A stretch of 64,000 bases of DNA from Chrysopilus asiliformis (lineage: Eukaryota > Arthropoda > Insecta > Diptera > Rhagionidae): positions 105,288,433-105,352,432 of the forward strand of contig OZ035960.1 of assembly GCA_964034945.1 (NCBI GenBank), given 5' to 3'. Below are positions 10,179 through 22,084 of this stretch, one piece after another; the first letter of the stretch is position 1; each line of letters starts with the position of its first letter. Under the pieces are notes generated by a model. It made no database searches. It was not told where the DNA came from and worked only from the letters and a program-made list of their open reading frames with translations. The translations under genes and the position numbers were made by a program.

Positions 10179-10574
10179 TTTTAATTTTATTTCACGACAA
10201 CTTGTTCGATCTGACGTCCAACTAAAAATGCGTCTTTTTCCAGATTTACAGTTATCAATGCAAGATTTACAAATACTTCATCAATTTTGCGAAGAATTCA
10301 TTTGTTTGACCACACCATGTGGTAATTTTTACGAACCAAGATATTTAGTTCGTAAAATTCACGAAAAGTATTTCAAATGTATGAAGTTTGTTCGTAAAAT
10401 CTTCCTTGCCCAAGTTTTACGAAAAAGTTTTACAACGCCATTCGTAATTTTTACGAACATTTTTCCTGAAATCTAACAATTTTCGGTTTACGAAAAAATT
10501 TCGTAAATTTCGAAGAGTCATTTCTCTGAGTGTACAACTTAATTTTGTAAGAATAATACGCGCAAACGGGCCTT

Positions 10575-12264
10575 AATATTATATGTTAGAGGCAACTTTT
10601 CCTTAGTTTTTATAGATTTTCCAAGCAATTTAAATATATTTTGTAAGAAAAAAAAAAATATTTACATAAAAAAACATTGAAATGACTTAAATTTTCCTTT
10701 CGAGTTTCATTTCCGGCGACTGAAAACTGTGCGCGTAAATTTCCGAAAATGAATGACAAATATTTGATCGAATTCGAGTTAACCGCTTCAAACAATTCCG
10801 TGCATTTCATTTTCGATTCGAGTTCCCTGATAAGGCCACAGGATTGCAGATTTTCTTCCAAAATCAGCAGAAAACAGCTAAAATTCTTCCCAATATTAAC
10901 GTTTTATCGTACTTACAAAAATTTCAGAGGCCCTATCACCAAATACGATTATTGGGCATCCGGCCTTTCGAATCTGGTGTTGGAATTACAAAATTCGAAA
11001 AAGAAGGTCCTGTAAAGATAACGCAAATATCCTTTTTCACCAATTTTTCTCGGAAAAACTAGCGTTAAGGTGCCGCTCCACATGAGAGTAAATGCCGGCG
11101 AGAACCTTTCGATAGGAGGACCTGAAGGCATACCGATTTTTTTTCAAAAGTTTTTAAGTTATTCTTTGTTTGATGCAAAAAAAACGTAAATTACATGTGC
11201 TCCAAAAATTACACTTGCGCGCCTGGCATAAGAAAAAATACTACTTTTCTTCTACATAAATTTTTCCGATTGCATTATTTTAACATTCGCTTCAGAAATT
11301 TAACCAGATTTTATCCAACAAATGCATTCAGTTATGAACCATTGATAATTAAAAAACAATGAGAATTCATATCAATTAAACGACGTGATGTATTGCAGAT
11401 GCCAGTACTTAAACCACAACATCATTTCAACATCATTGAGTACAAATACAAATTTTTCCTAATCCGAAACACCGACAAAAAGACGGTGCGCTTAAAGTCT
11501 AATCGCATTGAATTTAAAATTCAAGATTCAACTATGAAGAATTGTTGTTAGTGGCAATTTAGGTCACATGAGCTTGAGTTTCGAATCTTCGCAATCCCAG
11601 AGTTCAAATCCGATCCAATTGTTTAGCTTTGGAGACCTTTTCCGTTTCATTTTTTCATCGTCCGATGTAACTTAACATTGTTTTATAGTCATCCCAAAAG
11701 ATTGAATAGGAAATGATTTTTGTCTTCAAAACTCAAGCTATCTTAATGTCTTATGGTTTGTTCACATGGGATTGGCGTCAAAACTTTAAATTTGCCGGGG
11801 TGTAAATGGAAATTTTGCGTTAAAACTATGAATATTTTTTGAGGATCTGTAAAATTAGAAGCAATCTTTGTGAGGAGTGGAAAAAATTACGATAAGTTTT
11901 TAAGAGACGTCCTTTTTTCTTAAAACTTCCGGAACCTCGAGCTGTACTGCATTTTGAGGCATCGTTACTCGAAGTTTTTGGCTTTCAAAGATCGCTCTTC
12001 TAAAAAAAGTTTTAAATTTTCGGCATTTTAAAAAAGGTTTCTAAATTCTCGGTTGCTGATATTGGTTTCTATTTTTTTAGGTGATCCACGAGATTGGCGG
12101 GAGGGGACGTGCAAAGTTTGTGCTTACCCCACTGTTTCACCATCCTCTCAAACGCTTTTGGTTGAAGAATGTCTTTATTAACATCTGAGATACTAACCTA
12201 GCTCCTCTCAACCGCACTGTCTGCAAATACCCCTCCACACCTATCTTTTACATTGTTTGTCCCT
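10575..12264. other. Non-coding stretch with a possible exon-like patch
   Basis: Mostly AT-rich. At 10926-11010 a plus-strand AG...GT-bounded patch stays open in more than one frame, but no protein family is recognisable and no partner exon was found. Not called as a gene. Confidence 0.4.
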
Positions 12265-12268
12265 TTAA

Positions 12269-12527
12269 CCCTCATACTGTCCTTAAGAAAAATAACGTAT
12301 GATGTCTTCGTGGGTCAAGAATGACCCATTATGACCCATTTATGACCCATGAAGACTACAGTGCTCTTCAATGGATTAAAATATGAACAAATAGATTATT
12401 GTTTTCGGTATTCAAAAGAAATTTGTTCACAGAGCCTACACCATACAAACATTGTTCATGTAGTTGAGAAGATACTTTTAATTAAAATCGAATTTGGGTC
12501 AGAAATGACCCGAGGACAGTATGAGGG
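12269..12527. mobile_element. TTAA-flanked piggyBac-like MITE
   Basis: TIR CCCTCATACTGTCCT at both ends with TTAA at 12265-12268 and 12528-12531. Starting with CCC next to TTAA is characteristic of piggyBac ends. Subterminal TGACCCA/TGGGTCA repeats occur five times (about 12312-12350 and 12495-12511), which resemble binding-site arrays. No coding region. Confidence 0.8.
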
Positions 12528-12531
12528 TTAA

Positions 12532-14035
12532 GGAAAAATTTTACAAAAATACTTGTTGGGTACAGCCCTTCTTTTTTTTGATAATTAAGCTCAAACTATA
12601 TCGAAATCTGAGGCGGACAAGGAGCGAAAATTTAATTCCAACTCGTATTAGATTTAAATATTTCCGATTTTAAATCAGTAATATTCACCCACTTGTGTGA
12701 ATGTACCATTAGTAATTCCAACAGAACGCATAATTTAATCACACAATATTTACCTTTAAAGAGTACAGGTATGCGCTTTAAACGAATTTCATGCTTAGAT
12801 ATCATTGAAAATCAACCAGAAGAACGATATTAGCTCTTCAGGCGATATACAAACCACTTTTCACATTATTATGCTGCATGCTGGCTGGATTACCAAGGAA
12901 GTTACAAAATGTCTTAAGATCCAAGGGCAGATATCTATGAGAAATTCTGTTAAAAACAACTGATCGCAATTATAAATTCCTTATGACGGGTTACGTTCTC
13001 AAATCTTTTTTTTTTCACTATACGAACAACAGTTCAGTTTTAAATAATATGAAAAACATGGATGAAAGTCGACAGATTAACACGGTATAACAACATTTCA
13101 AGTTGCAAGATTTTCAAACTTTGAAGAGTAGCCAACGAGCATCTTAAGAGAAGATGCGCCTCAAGTCGTTCAGGTGTTTCTTTTGTTTGTTGGACCGCAT
13201 CTTAGAAAATGTAGGCAGAGGTAGTCGTGAAAATGTTTCGTTGTTTCGTATGAACGTGGGAAATTGGGTGTCATCACCGATTTTATAATAATAATGTGCC
13301 ATAATTCCGTAGTTACGGCCTATTCTTATTACTTTTTCGGCACTTCGGTTCAACTGGCATTAGGTTAGGTAATCAAGACCTAAAGACCTAAAACGAAAAA
13401 AGCGAAATTCACGAAAAATCGGTCAAATATTGCGATAGGTCAGTGGTCACTGGTCACTGGTCATTCAATGGTCAGGGGCTTTGACTTTTTAGCGGCGACA
13501 ACAATTTGAAAAGAATCTCCCGTAGTTTCTAAATAAAAACGAAGATGTTCCAAAACTTTAGGCGGTGCACAGCAGGCAAGGTCAGGGTGTTTTGTGTTCT
13601 ATAAGCAAAAAAAACATCTCAAATGAAGACGAGTTTTATTTGCGAGTACTTAGAGGTAAAACTGTAGTTTTTATTTCAGTTTCTAGATTTTAATTGCTCA
13701 ATAGCCTTCAAATGTAACCGAAGGTAGTAATTAGAGAAAATCGGCTGTTATCCGCTCGTGGATTGTTTGCAAAGTTCCCTTTTCGATATTAAATGGTCGG
13801 AAGCATTTAGTGAGGAATTCTTTTTTTTATGATTTTAGAGGGCATTTGTAAAATTATACGTTCTGTAAATATATTTGGGAAGTTGAATCGTTTTCTAAAA
13901 TAATCACATTTTTTGTTGTTCTAGTTTCTGCGAGAGATATTTGAAGCTCAGTTTGATAATAAAAAGTTAAAAAATACTTTTTTAAAAAACAAAACGTACG
14001 GAATAAGAACAAATAAATTTTTAGGCGTCTTACAT
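12532..14035. other. Non-coding stretch
   Basis: No supported gene. GGTCA(G/C)TGGTCACT short repeats occur at 13437-13475. Confidence 0.45.
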
Positions 14036-14039
14036 ATAT

Positions 14040-14092
14040 AAATGAGGCGTTATAATTACATGAGGCGTTATAAATGCATGCGGCGTTATATA
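14040..14092. repeat. Short tandem repeat, about 18 bp x 3
   Basis: Three diverged units of ATGAGGCGTTATAA plus a few bases follow each other. Confidence 0.75.
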
Positions 14093-14449
14093 TTTTTTTC
14101 ACTTGTATGCCTTATCTTGCTTTTCTTTCTTTTTAGTACATTTTTTAAAATAAAATCTTGTTTTTAAAAATATTAATTTTTATTTTTGTTTTATTTTATC
14201 CTTTTTAGTTATTTTATATTTGACTAAAATTCGGACCCGGCTTCGCCCGGCTAAAAGCGTGAGTAGAACAAAACCTCGGAAAACAAAATTCAATTAGTTA
14301 TAGATTGAACAGCATAGAGCAGGGCGGTCTGTGCTTTTCTTTACAGTTTTTTTCTCTTCGGGAAATTAATTACTGTGCCTTCTCTCCTAACTCCCCCCAC
14401 CACTCGGTTAGCCTTTAAAGGTGGATATGTTAGGTATGGACCCTAACCT

Positions 14450-14874
14450 CTGGAGCCCAATGAACGCAACGCGAACGCAACTCCAACGCTGTGAACTGTC
14501 ACGCAGCGCAACATTTCGGCGGCAGAGCCCAATGGCATCTCGTGAAGTAGTACAAGTGACATAATATAAAGTGGTATAAAGTTGGCAAAATTACACAAAT
14601 GGATAATTTCGAAGCGATAATTTGCTTTGTTGGTCTTTATCTTTTTTATTTGTATGTTATTGCACTAAGGCTATCAATTTTTCCTCGAACAACATTTCCC
14701 CAACCTCACTTTATGAACTGTCAACGCAGAATTGTTGCGGCAAAGTTAGAAGTTTGCAAACTTTTGCGTTGTAGTTGCGTTCACTGCGTTCACTATGCTC
14801 ACTTCAAATGATTTCTATGGAACAAACTTGTAAGTGACAGTTTCTGCGTTCGCGTTGCGTTCATTGGGCTCCAG
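14450..14874 (+). mobile_element. PIF/Harbinger-type MITE, copy 1 (family GGAGC)
   Basis: TIRs CTGGAGCCCAATGAACGCAA and complement, with TAA near both ends (14444-14446 and 14877-14879). The interior has an ATG-led frame from 14599 starting MDNFEAIICFVGLYLF, which may be the start of a lost Harbinger-type ORF. The same interior recurs inverted at 34891-35351. Confidence 0.7.
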
Positions 14875-14956
14875 GCATAAGGAGCATCTGTGTCAAATAT
14901 CAGTACGATCGGCTCAGTAGTTTTCCCACGAAAGAATAACATAGGGAAAAATGTAA

Positions 14957-15340
14957 TGCTACATTTACACGAATGGCAAATTTGTCATTTTTTTCTTGTC
15001 ATTATGTTAATTCCCGTGTAAATGGCATAATTTTTGTAATTTTTTCTGTCAGAAAATGTCAATCTCTCATAAAAGAATGAACTTGTCCATTCTTTTATGC
15101 CAGATTGTCATTCGTACAAACGCAATATTAGTTATGACAACTTTAGTATTCAACTTTTGTCATAACTAATATTGCGTTTGTACGAATGACAATCTGGCAT
15201 AAAAGAATGGACAAGTTCATTCTTTTATGAGAGATTGACATTTTCTGACAGAAAAAATTACAAAAATTATGCCATGTACACGGGAATTAACATAATGACA
15301 AGAAAAAAATGACAAATTTGTCATTCGTGTAAATGTAGCA
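14957..15340. mobile_element. 384-bp near-perfect palindromic MITE
   Basis: Two arms of about 180 bp start TGCTACATTTACACGAATG and meet around a loop of about 20 bp near 15140-15160. TAA target duplications lie at 14954-14956 and 15341-15343, as for PIF/Harbinger. A shortened relative is at 29820-29975. Confidence 0.9.
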
Positions 15341-15619
15341 TAAGAGCTGGACTCCCGACGAACATCTAGGCCAAATTTCAGGTCAATCAGCTTGGTAATT
15401 TTCCCGTGAAAGAATAACATGTGGAAAAACTAAACTTTGGACTTGGCCACCTCCCCTTACTCCCGCTACTTCTCAGCCTACTTTTGAATGGGTCTATATT
15501 AGAGCTGTGCCCCCTATGTATATCTCTTCCAAATTTCAGAGCAATCGACTCGGTAGTTTTCCGCGAATGAGTAACATAGAAGAAAAAAAAGCTTTGGATT
15601 CACTTTACTCCTTCTCATG

Positions 15620-16255
15620 ACTTCCCCCCTTATAATTAAACTGAATAATCAAAAAATCGCTTCGGTGGCGATTTTTTTTTCATAAAAATATACACCGCAG
15701 GCGAATATTTTGATAAAATACCAAATATACATAGTGCTTGGGACGCCGATAACTAGGCGCAAAATTTAAAATTTCCAATATTACTATTAACTTGACGTTT
15801 GAACCCGTCAGTTGTTCCTTGTGCCTGGTCGATTATCCGCCCCTGCTAAAAACTCACTGAATTGATAAAAGCTCAATAAATTTGTAAACACACGTTGACA
15901 TTTTCAAATAAAATATTTTCCCACATTTTTGACTGCTTAAAAAAAATTCTTAATGCATTTTATAATTTTACCTGTTAAGCAGAATTTTCGCGGAGTTTAA
16001 TGAGTTTGTGCCAATAACCCTTTCGAATGAGCGCATAATTAATTAATGGTGAGTGGATTAAGCAAATTTCAGATTAAATAATGACTAACGGAACTTGTTT
16101 ATCTACTGTTCATTTTTAAACCCACACTGCATCATTGAACCGTTTCTGATTTTCCGTAAGAAAATGGTTTGGTTTGTAAAATTTGCTCTTCTTGTTTTTA
16201 ATTCAAGCCATCCGATTGTAGGTAGTATGGAATGCCATTTGTATAAAATTAATAA
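15620..16255. other. Non-coding stretch
   Basis: Nothing supported apart from one CTTCGGTGGCGA motif near 15660. Confidence 0.45.
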
Positions 16256-16260
16256 TTCCA

Positions 16261-16319
16261 CTAGCAAAAGCTTGTTTCCATTAAATTTGCTAGCAAAAGC
16301 TTGTTCCCATTAAATTTGC
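16261..16319. repeat. Tandem duplication, 30 bp x 2
   Basis: CTAGCAAAAGCTTGTTTCCA followed by TTAAATTTG, present twice head to tail with one change. Confidence 0.85.
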
Positions 16320-18780
16320 ATAATCCTCACTGACAACAGGTAAATAATCGAATTTCTGGTCGATGCACTTCTTCGACTAGTATTTTTTTTTAAAGTGTAA
16401 CGTGACAGTTATCTTTTATACCAACCAAATCGCAACAACGGCATCGTTGATCACTTGAAACGTCGGTCGCATCGTGTTTATCGCCGGCAGTTCAATAAGG
16501 AAATGAGTGAATTCAATTGATAGCGTTTTGAATTTCACCAAAACCGGCACCGAAATTTGATTAATCGGACATTTTATTCGCTTATTTAACCATTATGATG
16601 TAAAAAAAACATTAAATTTATGTGAGTACGAGTTGAGTTTTGGTTTAATGGCTGCAATTTGGATAAATTAATCAATCAAATTTCAGGGCATGCCGTTAGA
16701 GTGGTAAATGGCGTACATCAAATATGGCGACCGTTGACTTTATTAAACGAAAGGAAGATTTCGTAATTTTTCATTGTAGCATAATTTATTTGCTATTCTC
16801 GTGTGATTTGTTGTAGATTTTCGTCACCCACGCAAGACATTTAATAAAAAAATGTGTTGAATATCATCAACAGTGGCTAAAGATGTCTGTCGCATTGCAG
16901 GCGATCTCGTACCTTTCAGTTAGAAATTAACAATTGGGGCGAAACGAAATTTAAATGAAGTCAAGATGATTTCAATTTTGTAAAATCATCTACATGACTC
17001 GGTTGGTTGTCATTAAGTTGTCCAAGGTCGCAATGCAACTGGATATTTTTATTTGATTTCCATAAAATTAAATCAATCGTGAACTAAAAATAAAATTAGC
17101 GGCGGGTGTGTGAAATGAATATAACACAAGGGGAGGAGGAATAATCATTAATTCAAAAAAAAAATCATCAATGAATTTGTGATTTTAGTATTCTATTGCG
17201 ATAAACAGATAAGATGCTATTGTGATGTAAGAAAATAAAGAGGTTTTGATTTTTTTGCAAGCCCAACAAATCCTTATTTGGCGGTCCTGGGATTATTAAA
17301 ATTATTTTATGGAACAGTTAACTGGTGTATCTTTTTTATGATTTTGTATCAGCGCCTTTGTAATATTCGTTATTAACAAAAAATAGATGTTTCTGAATTG
17401 TTTGAAAACTATTCCATTGGTCAAAGATTTGATATTCAATGTGTTTGTGTGGAATTGTTTCGCCCACAGCGTCTTTTTTCGAAAAAGTTCCGTCTACGGT
17501 GCATTTTATCTTGAGAAAATTTTGCCTAGGGCGCTTTTTTTCTATTCTACTTCCATGTAATCCTTTTATAATTCCACAACTTTTTTTTTTTTGCTTATTT
17601 GCAGTTTCTTGTACTCTTTATCTTTCTAATGGCAAACTCTGTTGCTGTGTACGAGTTTTCGTAGGGTTCAAGATTTTTCTCCTGCGGCGCAGTTTTTTTC
17701 TGTTGTAGTACTATTCTCACATCATGTTGTTTTTTTAAATTAGAATATCTGAGTGTCATATGAGCTTCAAGGAGGTCATCGGAAACTACGGCCATAGGTT
17801 GTCTTCTAAAATAAATCGGATTCGTAACAGTTTCTCCTGCCAAGCCACATGTCGCAATTTCCGATGAAAAAGAAGTTGAACTTAAAGATCAGAAAATAGA
17901 AGATCCATTTGACACCCATAATCTGTCTTTAAAAAACTCCCAATGTACAATTCTATATTTCGACACTCTGCAATAAATTTTTACATGGTGATCTCATTAA
18001 ATATATTTTATCTATCTTTTTAAAAAGAAATAACATTGCAGCCTCTTGTCTTATTGCTTAATTTCATGACTGTCATCAGCTGAAATTGTCAAGTTATTAA
18101 ACATTTATTGAGGTTTAGCGCATATCGAAATCAATTTTGTTACTCCTTCAACTTAAGATGAACAACAAACATTGAGAATTGTAGGAGTGCTTGAATTATC
18201 TGAACATTTATCTGAAATTTATTTAATGTGTTGATTTGCATCCATCTGATGCTTGAGATTGTTGCTAATATCTAAGCGAGATCCACATGTGTTGTGAAGT
18301 GAATGATGACCCGGAGCTAAAGTTGCCACTTGCAGATCTGCAATTGCATTCTAATTTGCAATTCATGGTTCTTAAGGAAAATTACTGCAATCTTAGTTTG
18401 TTGCCTTTAGGACAAACGGTGGGCGATGAGATGATTTCAGTGTATCACCGATGATGCTTGACTTCATGATTATTCCGAAGATAAACTTGTCAGTCAGCCA
18501 GGAATGAAAATTTCTAGCTATTTGTTTTTCCTGTAGTGCTTTTCACTTTGAATTTGTTATCTTTTAGCGGTATCTGAGATTTTTCTATTTATCGAATTTA
18601 TATGCAAATTATGTTTTCTATACGGGAAGAGTTGAGATTCTTGGATCTTTTAGAAATATATGGAAATTGAGAACGCGGAATCTTTTGTGAACCTAAAAAA
18701 CGCATAAACAGAAAATACACTGAGAAAAATCCTCATTGGAGGAAATCCTATAAACAATTTTTAACCAAACACTACTCCCC
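16320..18780. other. Non-coding stretch, includes motif-D cluster
   Basis: No supported gene. At 17460-17540 and 17650-17700 several T-runs alternate with CCTAGGGCG / CCTGCGGCGCA-like words (motif D, see findings). CACTGAGAAAA at 18719 resembles one end of a TIR element, but no matching second end was found. Confidence 0.4.
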
Positions 18781-19079
18781 ATCTTCTTCAGTCTGCAGTA
18801 TGTTTTTCTTCTCGGTTTTCGACCTCAGAAATATTTCGACCTCCGGCCTCGCACGAAACTACGTTAAACAATTTACTATTCGACATATATTTGTACTTTT
18901 TATTGGCAAAGGCTGTGTGCGAATCTGCGACATTTTGGCGAAACAAAAACGGTGTTGAATATCTATTGGTGAAAACCAAATTGTGACAGTGGTGAAAAAG
19001 AATTAATTTTTGCTGTGCGGATTTGTATACATTTATAAAACTCACATTTAACGTATTTATTTCCTCGTCTTTCAAATGT

Positions 19080-21560
19080 CTTCACGCAGGCTTTCCTCAT
19101 GATGAAGTTCTGACGTTCGGTGTGGTGAGTATAAACGTCAAAATTTTGTTCGACAAATTATGACAGTTAAGAAATCAGTTCTGTCAAGAAGTTAATAAAT
19201 CAGTTCTGTCAAGGAAAAAGTTGTGCGCGCGTGCAACAATTCCTCTTTGAACCAATTTACTAGATTTAAAAATTCGCTGTAAAATTGCAAAAATGCATTT
19301 TTGTGTTAAATCCTTTTCATTTTATCCTAGATAAGGTTTGACGTCGCTGATCTAATGTTAAAATTCTGAAATTTTTATCCGAACGTCCTGTATTTTCTGT
19401 TAAGAAACTGATTTTTCATTATTTATAAAAAATGTTTAAAAATACTTTAACCCGGCAAAGACATATCCACATTCTAACAGGTCTGCAAATTATTGCGTTT
19501 AGCAAGTTTAATTTGAAATTCTCAATGGCACTTACTACACTTCAATAAAAAGACGAGTCAATTAACTACTGAAGTGTTTCAAAAAAAAAGTATCTTCCAT
19601 GAAAAATTAGCAGAAACCCATCCTGACCAAGGATTTCGACACATTAATGGTGAGTTATTGGATATTTATTAAGTAAACTTAATTTTTTTTTGTAATTTTG
19701 TTTTCCCAATAGATTATGATTTATGATTGGATTTCTGTTTCACCTACAACCAATCAGTATTTGACCCCAATCGATTTGAATGTTTGCCATTCGCCTCGAT
19801 GTCTTAATTAAAATCTTAGGCGCCGTTCATCATCGGAACCGTCAGCGTTCATTTAGTGTCTTCCAATCCAAACAAATGCTTTTTAACGCTCATCTTTGGT
19901 GAAAAAGATAACATTTAGCGTCTAAAGTGTTTCTTTGTTAGATACGACGGTGCTTTTATTTGGCACTTTTTTTTGGTGGTTGTTCCTTTTTTTCGGCCAT
20001 TCAGCACTATTTGAGATTTTTGGGCATTGTTACCAACGGTTTACGAGCAGATGACCTACAGATTAACAAAGGTCGTTAAAATATTATTAACATGCGTTTT
20101 TTTTTGTTTCTTTCGCAGCTTCTGTGGTCCGTAGTCGATTAAAGATCCACGAAAAGAAATACCAATAAACAGTGATTGTTCAAACGCCAAAACATAAAAT
20201 TCGGGAGATAATTACTTAATTGCGAAAAAACTTGACATTCTTATGTTCAAATTTTACCACTAATTTGATTTAACTACAATTTCTAATTAAATTCGAGTTT
20301 TTTCCCATCGGAAAGAAAAAAATTAATATTGATTATAAATTATTTACATTTACAAATGCTAAGAAAGTAAATTCTTTATGTTTGACAATTTGAATTCATG
20401 GTTAAACGATTGAAAAAGTTTTTAGTGAATCGAAACAAGGGAAATCAAGCATTTGACAAATCAAGAAAAAAATCTTTCCTATTCAAAAAACTCTTTTTAA
20501 GGGCTCGAAACTCTTGTTTTTAGGGTTTCTACTTAAATTTCTGGCTTGAAACGTACAAAAATATAAAAAAAATATTTGTTTTTGTGTTTGTGGCTCCAAC
20601 TTTGACCACTGCATGGGTAATTTTAAACCTCAGATAAAAACATGTTCATTTTTGACACGCATAAGTGTACATTAAAGTGCATTTATCCGTTCAACGCATA
20701 AATGCATAACATAGTAAATTGCGACAAAAATTCTTGTGCATTTAAGCGTGTTCTGCTGTATTATTCAATTTTTTATTTAAAGTCTAAACATAACAAAAGA
20801 CAAAGAAGCAAAAGTTACGCAAAAAAATTCAATGGGTAATCAAAGTCTAGGTTTATGGCGAAAATGGCATTTCCTTATTTTTTGGGACATTTGATTCTAC
20901 GAAAAATGTTTAAACTCGTTCACAATTCACTCAGCGACCTCATAATTCTGACCTCGGCAATTATCCATTACGGTCTTTTTAGATAAAAGATAAGGGAATT
21001 AATAAAAATAGATGAAGAAAAGGCTTCCTATAAACCGAACAGCATAACTCTGTCGGACTAATTGTGAGAATTTCCACCACATGAATAAAAATGGCTAAAC
21101 CCTTTTTGATCGAACCGGCCTAAACTGAGACTTTTTGCATATTTAGCACAACTGATGTGAATTTTCTTTGTTTGGAATAAATATGGGGAAGTGTGTAAAC
21201 GTAAAACGTATACCATATGATCTATGCTTTTTGAATCATGAATGGATTTTGATGTGTATAAACGGGATTGTCGTGATGGCTTCATTCATTCATCCATTCG
21301 GCAGTAAAAGATCAAAAGAAGTCCAATATCTCGCCTCCGCGATTTCAGACAAAAATATGACGGAACAACTGAGACAATTAATCTTTTAAATTGTGCCATT
21401 ATTTATGTGTTCCCCATCGAACACATTTTGCATATTCGTATATATGATCCATTGTTGTAAGGTTTTTGTTTTCCTATACGAGAATGTTGCCCCAATCATG
21501 CAGAATCTTTTGCAAATACGAGGTGTGGTGGAAAAGTCTATATGGATTAAAGAACCATGC
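19080..21560. other. Non-coding stretch
   Basis: No supported gene. A diverged direct repeat, AAATCAGTTCTGTCAA, occurs at about 19171 and 19198. Confidence 0.45.
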
Positions 21561-21565
21561 AAGAA

Positions 21566-21862
21566 ATAGCGTTTTTCGTGCCCCTGGGTTAACTTTTGAA
21601 CCCGTGTAGCTTTCACTTTGGTCGAGGATTTTTTTGGAAAGGGCATAGTCTCTATAGTTTCATCCATAAATGGCTTCAAGAGACACCGAATTGCAGGGGG
21701 ATGGTGAGGTGTTAACACCCTGCAACCATCCCCCCATCCTCCTTCAATTCGGTGGCTCTTGAAGCCATATATGGATAAAACTAGAGACTGTGCCCTTTCC
21801 AAAAAGTACTGCACCAAAGTGAAAACTTCACTGATTTAAAAGTTAGTTGAGGGGAAAAATCG
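21566..21862. mobile_element. Foldback element (~300 bp)
   Basis: Imperfect arms of about 130 bp, for example GGAAAGGGCATAGTCTC against GAGACTGTGCCCTTTCC and TGGCTTCAAGAGACACCGAA against its inverse, around a centre near 21715. A 143-codon minus frame here is a by-product of the symmetry. Confidence 0.75.
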
Positions 21863-21894
21863 TTCATCGTTCTTTGTGTGACGATTAAGTTTTT

Positions 21895-22080
21895 GAAAAT
21901 GTTCGTATGAGATTTTCGTTTACCAAACTCCCCCTATCAGTCATCCGTTTTATGTATCTTAAATCACTTGAGAACGCGTTGAGCTAGCGACATGGAATTT
22001 TTTGTAAATGAGTTTTACGAAAATTGTAGCATTCTATCAACTTTTGAAAAAGTAACGTTACCTACATTTAGAAAAAAAAG
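21895..22080 (+). repeat. Family B fragment
   Basis: Shares GAGAACGCGTTGAGCTAGCG, then TTTTTTGTAAAT and AAAAGTAACGTT, with 39695-40330. Confidence 0.65.
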
Positions 22081-22084
22081 TGAA

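Larger units (their letters stand above)
8593..10532. mobile_element. Gene-bearing TIR element (CACTCAGAGAA ends, ~1.94 kb)
   Basis: Terminal inverted repeats CACTCAGAGAA / TTCTCTGAGTG, each bounded by TA (8591-8592, 10533-10534). Both subterminal zones carry many TTTCGTAAA / TTTACGAA repeats (about 8715-8800 and 10320-10510), a layout typical of transposase binding sites. It contains a 149-bp palindrome (8834-8982) and a five-exon minus-strand gene (9273-10178). No DDE transposase is visible, so it is either non-autonomous or mobilised through an unfamiliar protein. It interrupts a smaller MITE, so it moved recently enough to leave the host recognisable. Confidence 0.7.
8502..10573. mobile_element. 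Small MITE (TIR RGNCCGTTTGC) split by a later insertion
   Basis: Left end AGTGCCGTTTGCACC and right end complementary to AGGCCCGTTTGCGC, with TA on both sides (8500-8501 and 10574-10575). The element itself is only about 130 bp: left part 8502-8590, right part 10535-10573. The gene-bearing element 8593-10532 lies between them. Confidence 0.55.
14225..15620. repeat. Old LINE-tail-like repeat interrupted by two MITEs
   Basis: Opens with CGGACCCGGCTTCGCCCGGC at 14232 and repeats units of the type 'CAGTAGTTTTCCCACGAAAG AATAACAT' (about 14917, 15395, 15555). Such units are seen in non-LTR retrotransposon tails of insects. A PIF/Harbinger MITE (14450-14874) and a 384-bp palindrome (14957-15340) are inserted in it. 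Family assignment is inference. Confidence 0.45.

Noticed and set aside
10117..10476. 119-codon plus frame
   Set aside because: Lies over exon 1 and the subterminal repeats of the gene-bearing element; the minus-strand spliced gene explains the region better.
18788..19075. 95-codon minus frame
   Set aside because: A different minus frame starting MRKACVKTFERRG overlaps it and neither has splice or family support.
21386..21817. 143-codon minus-strand frame
   Set aside because: It runs through both arms of the foldback element at 21566-21862; the openness follows from the palindrome and no family is recognisable.
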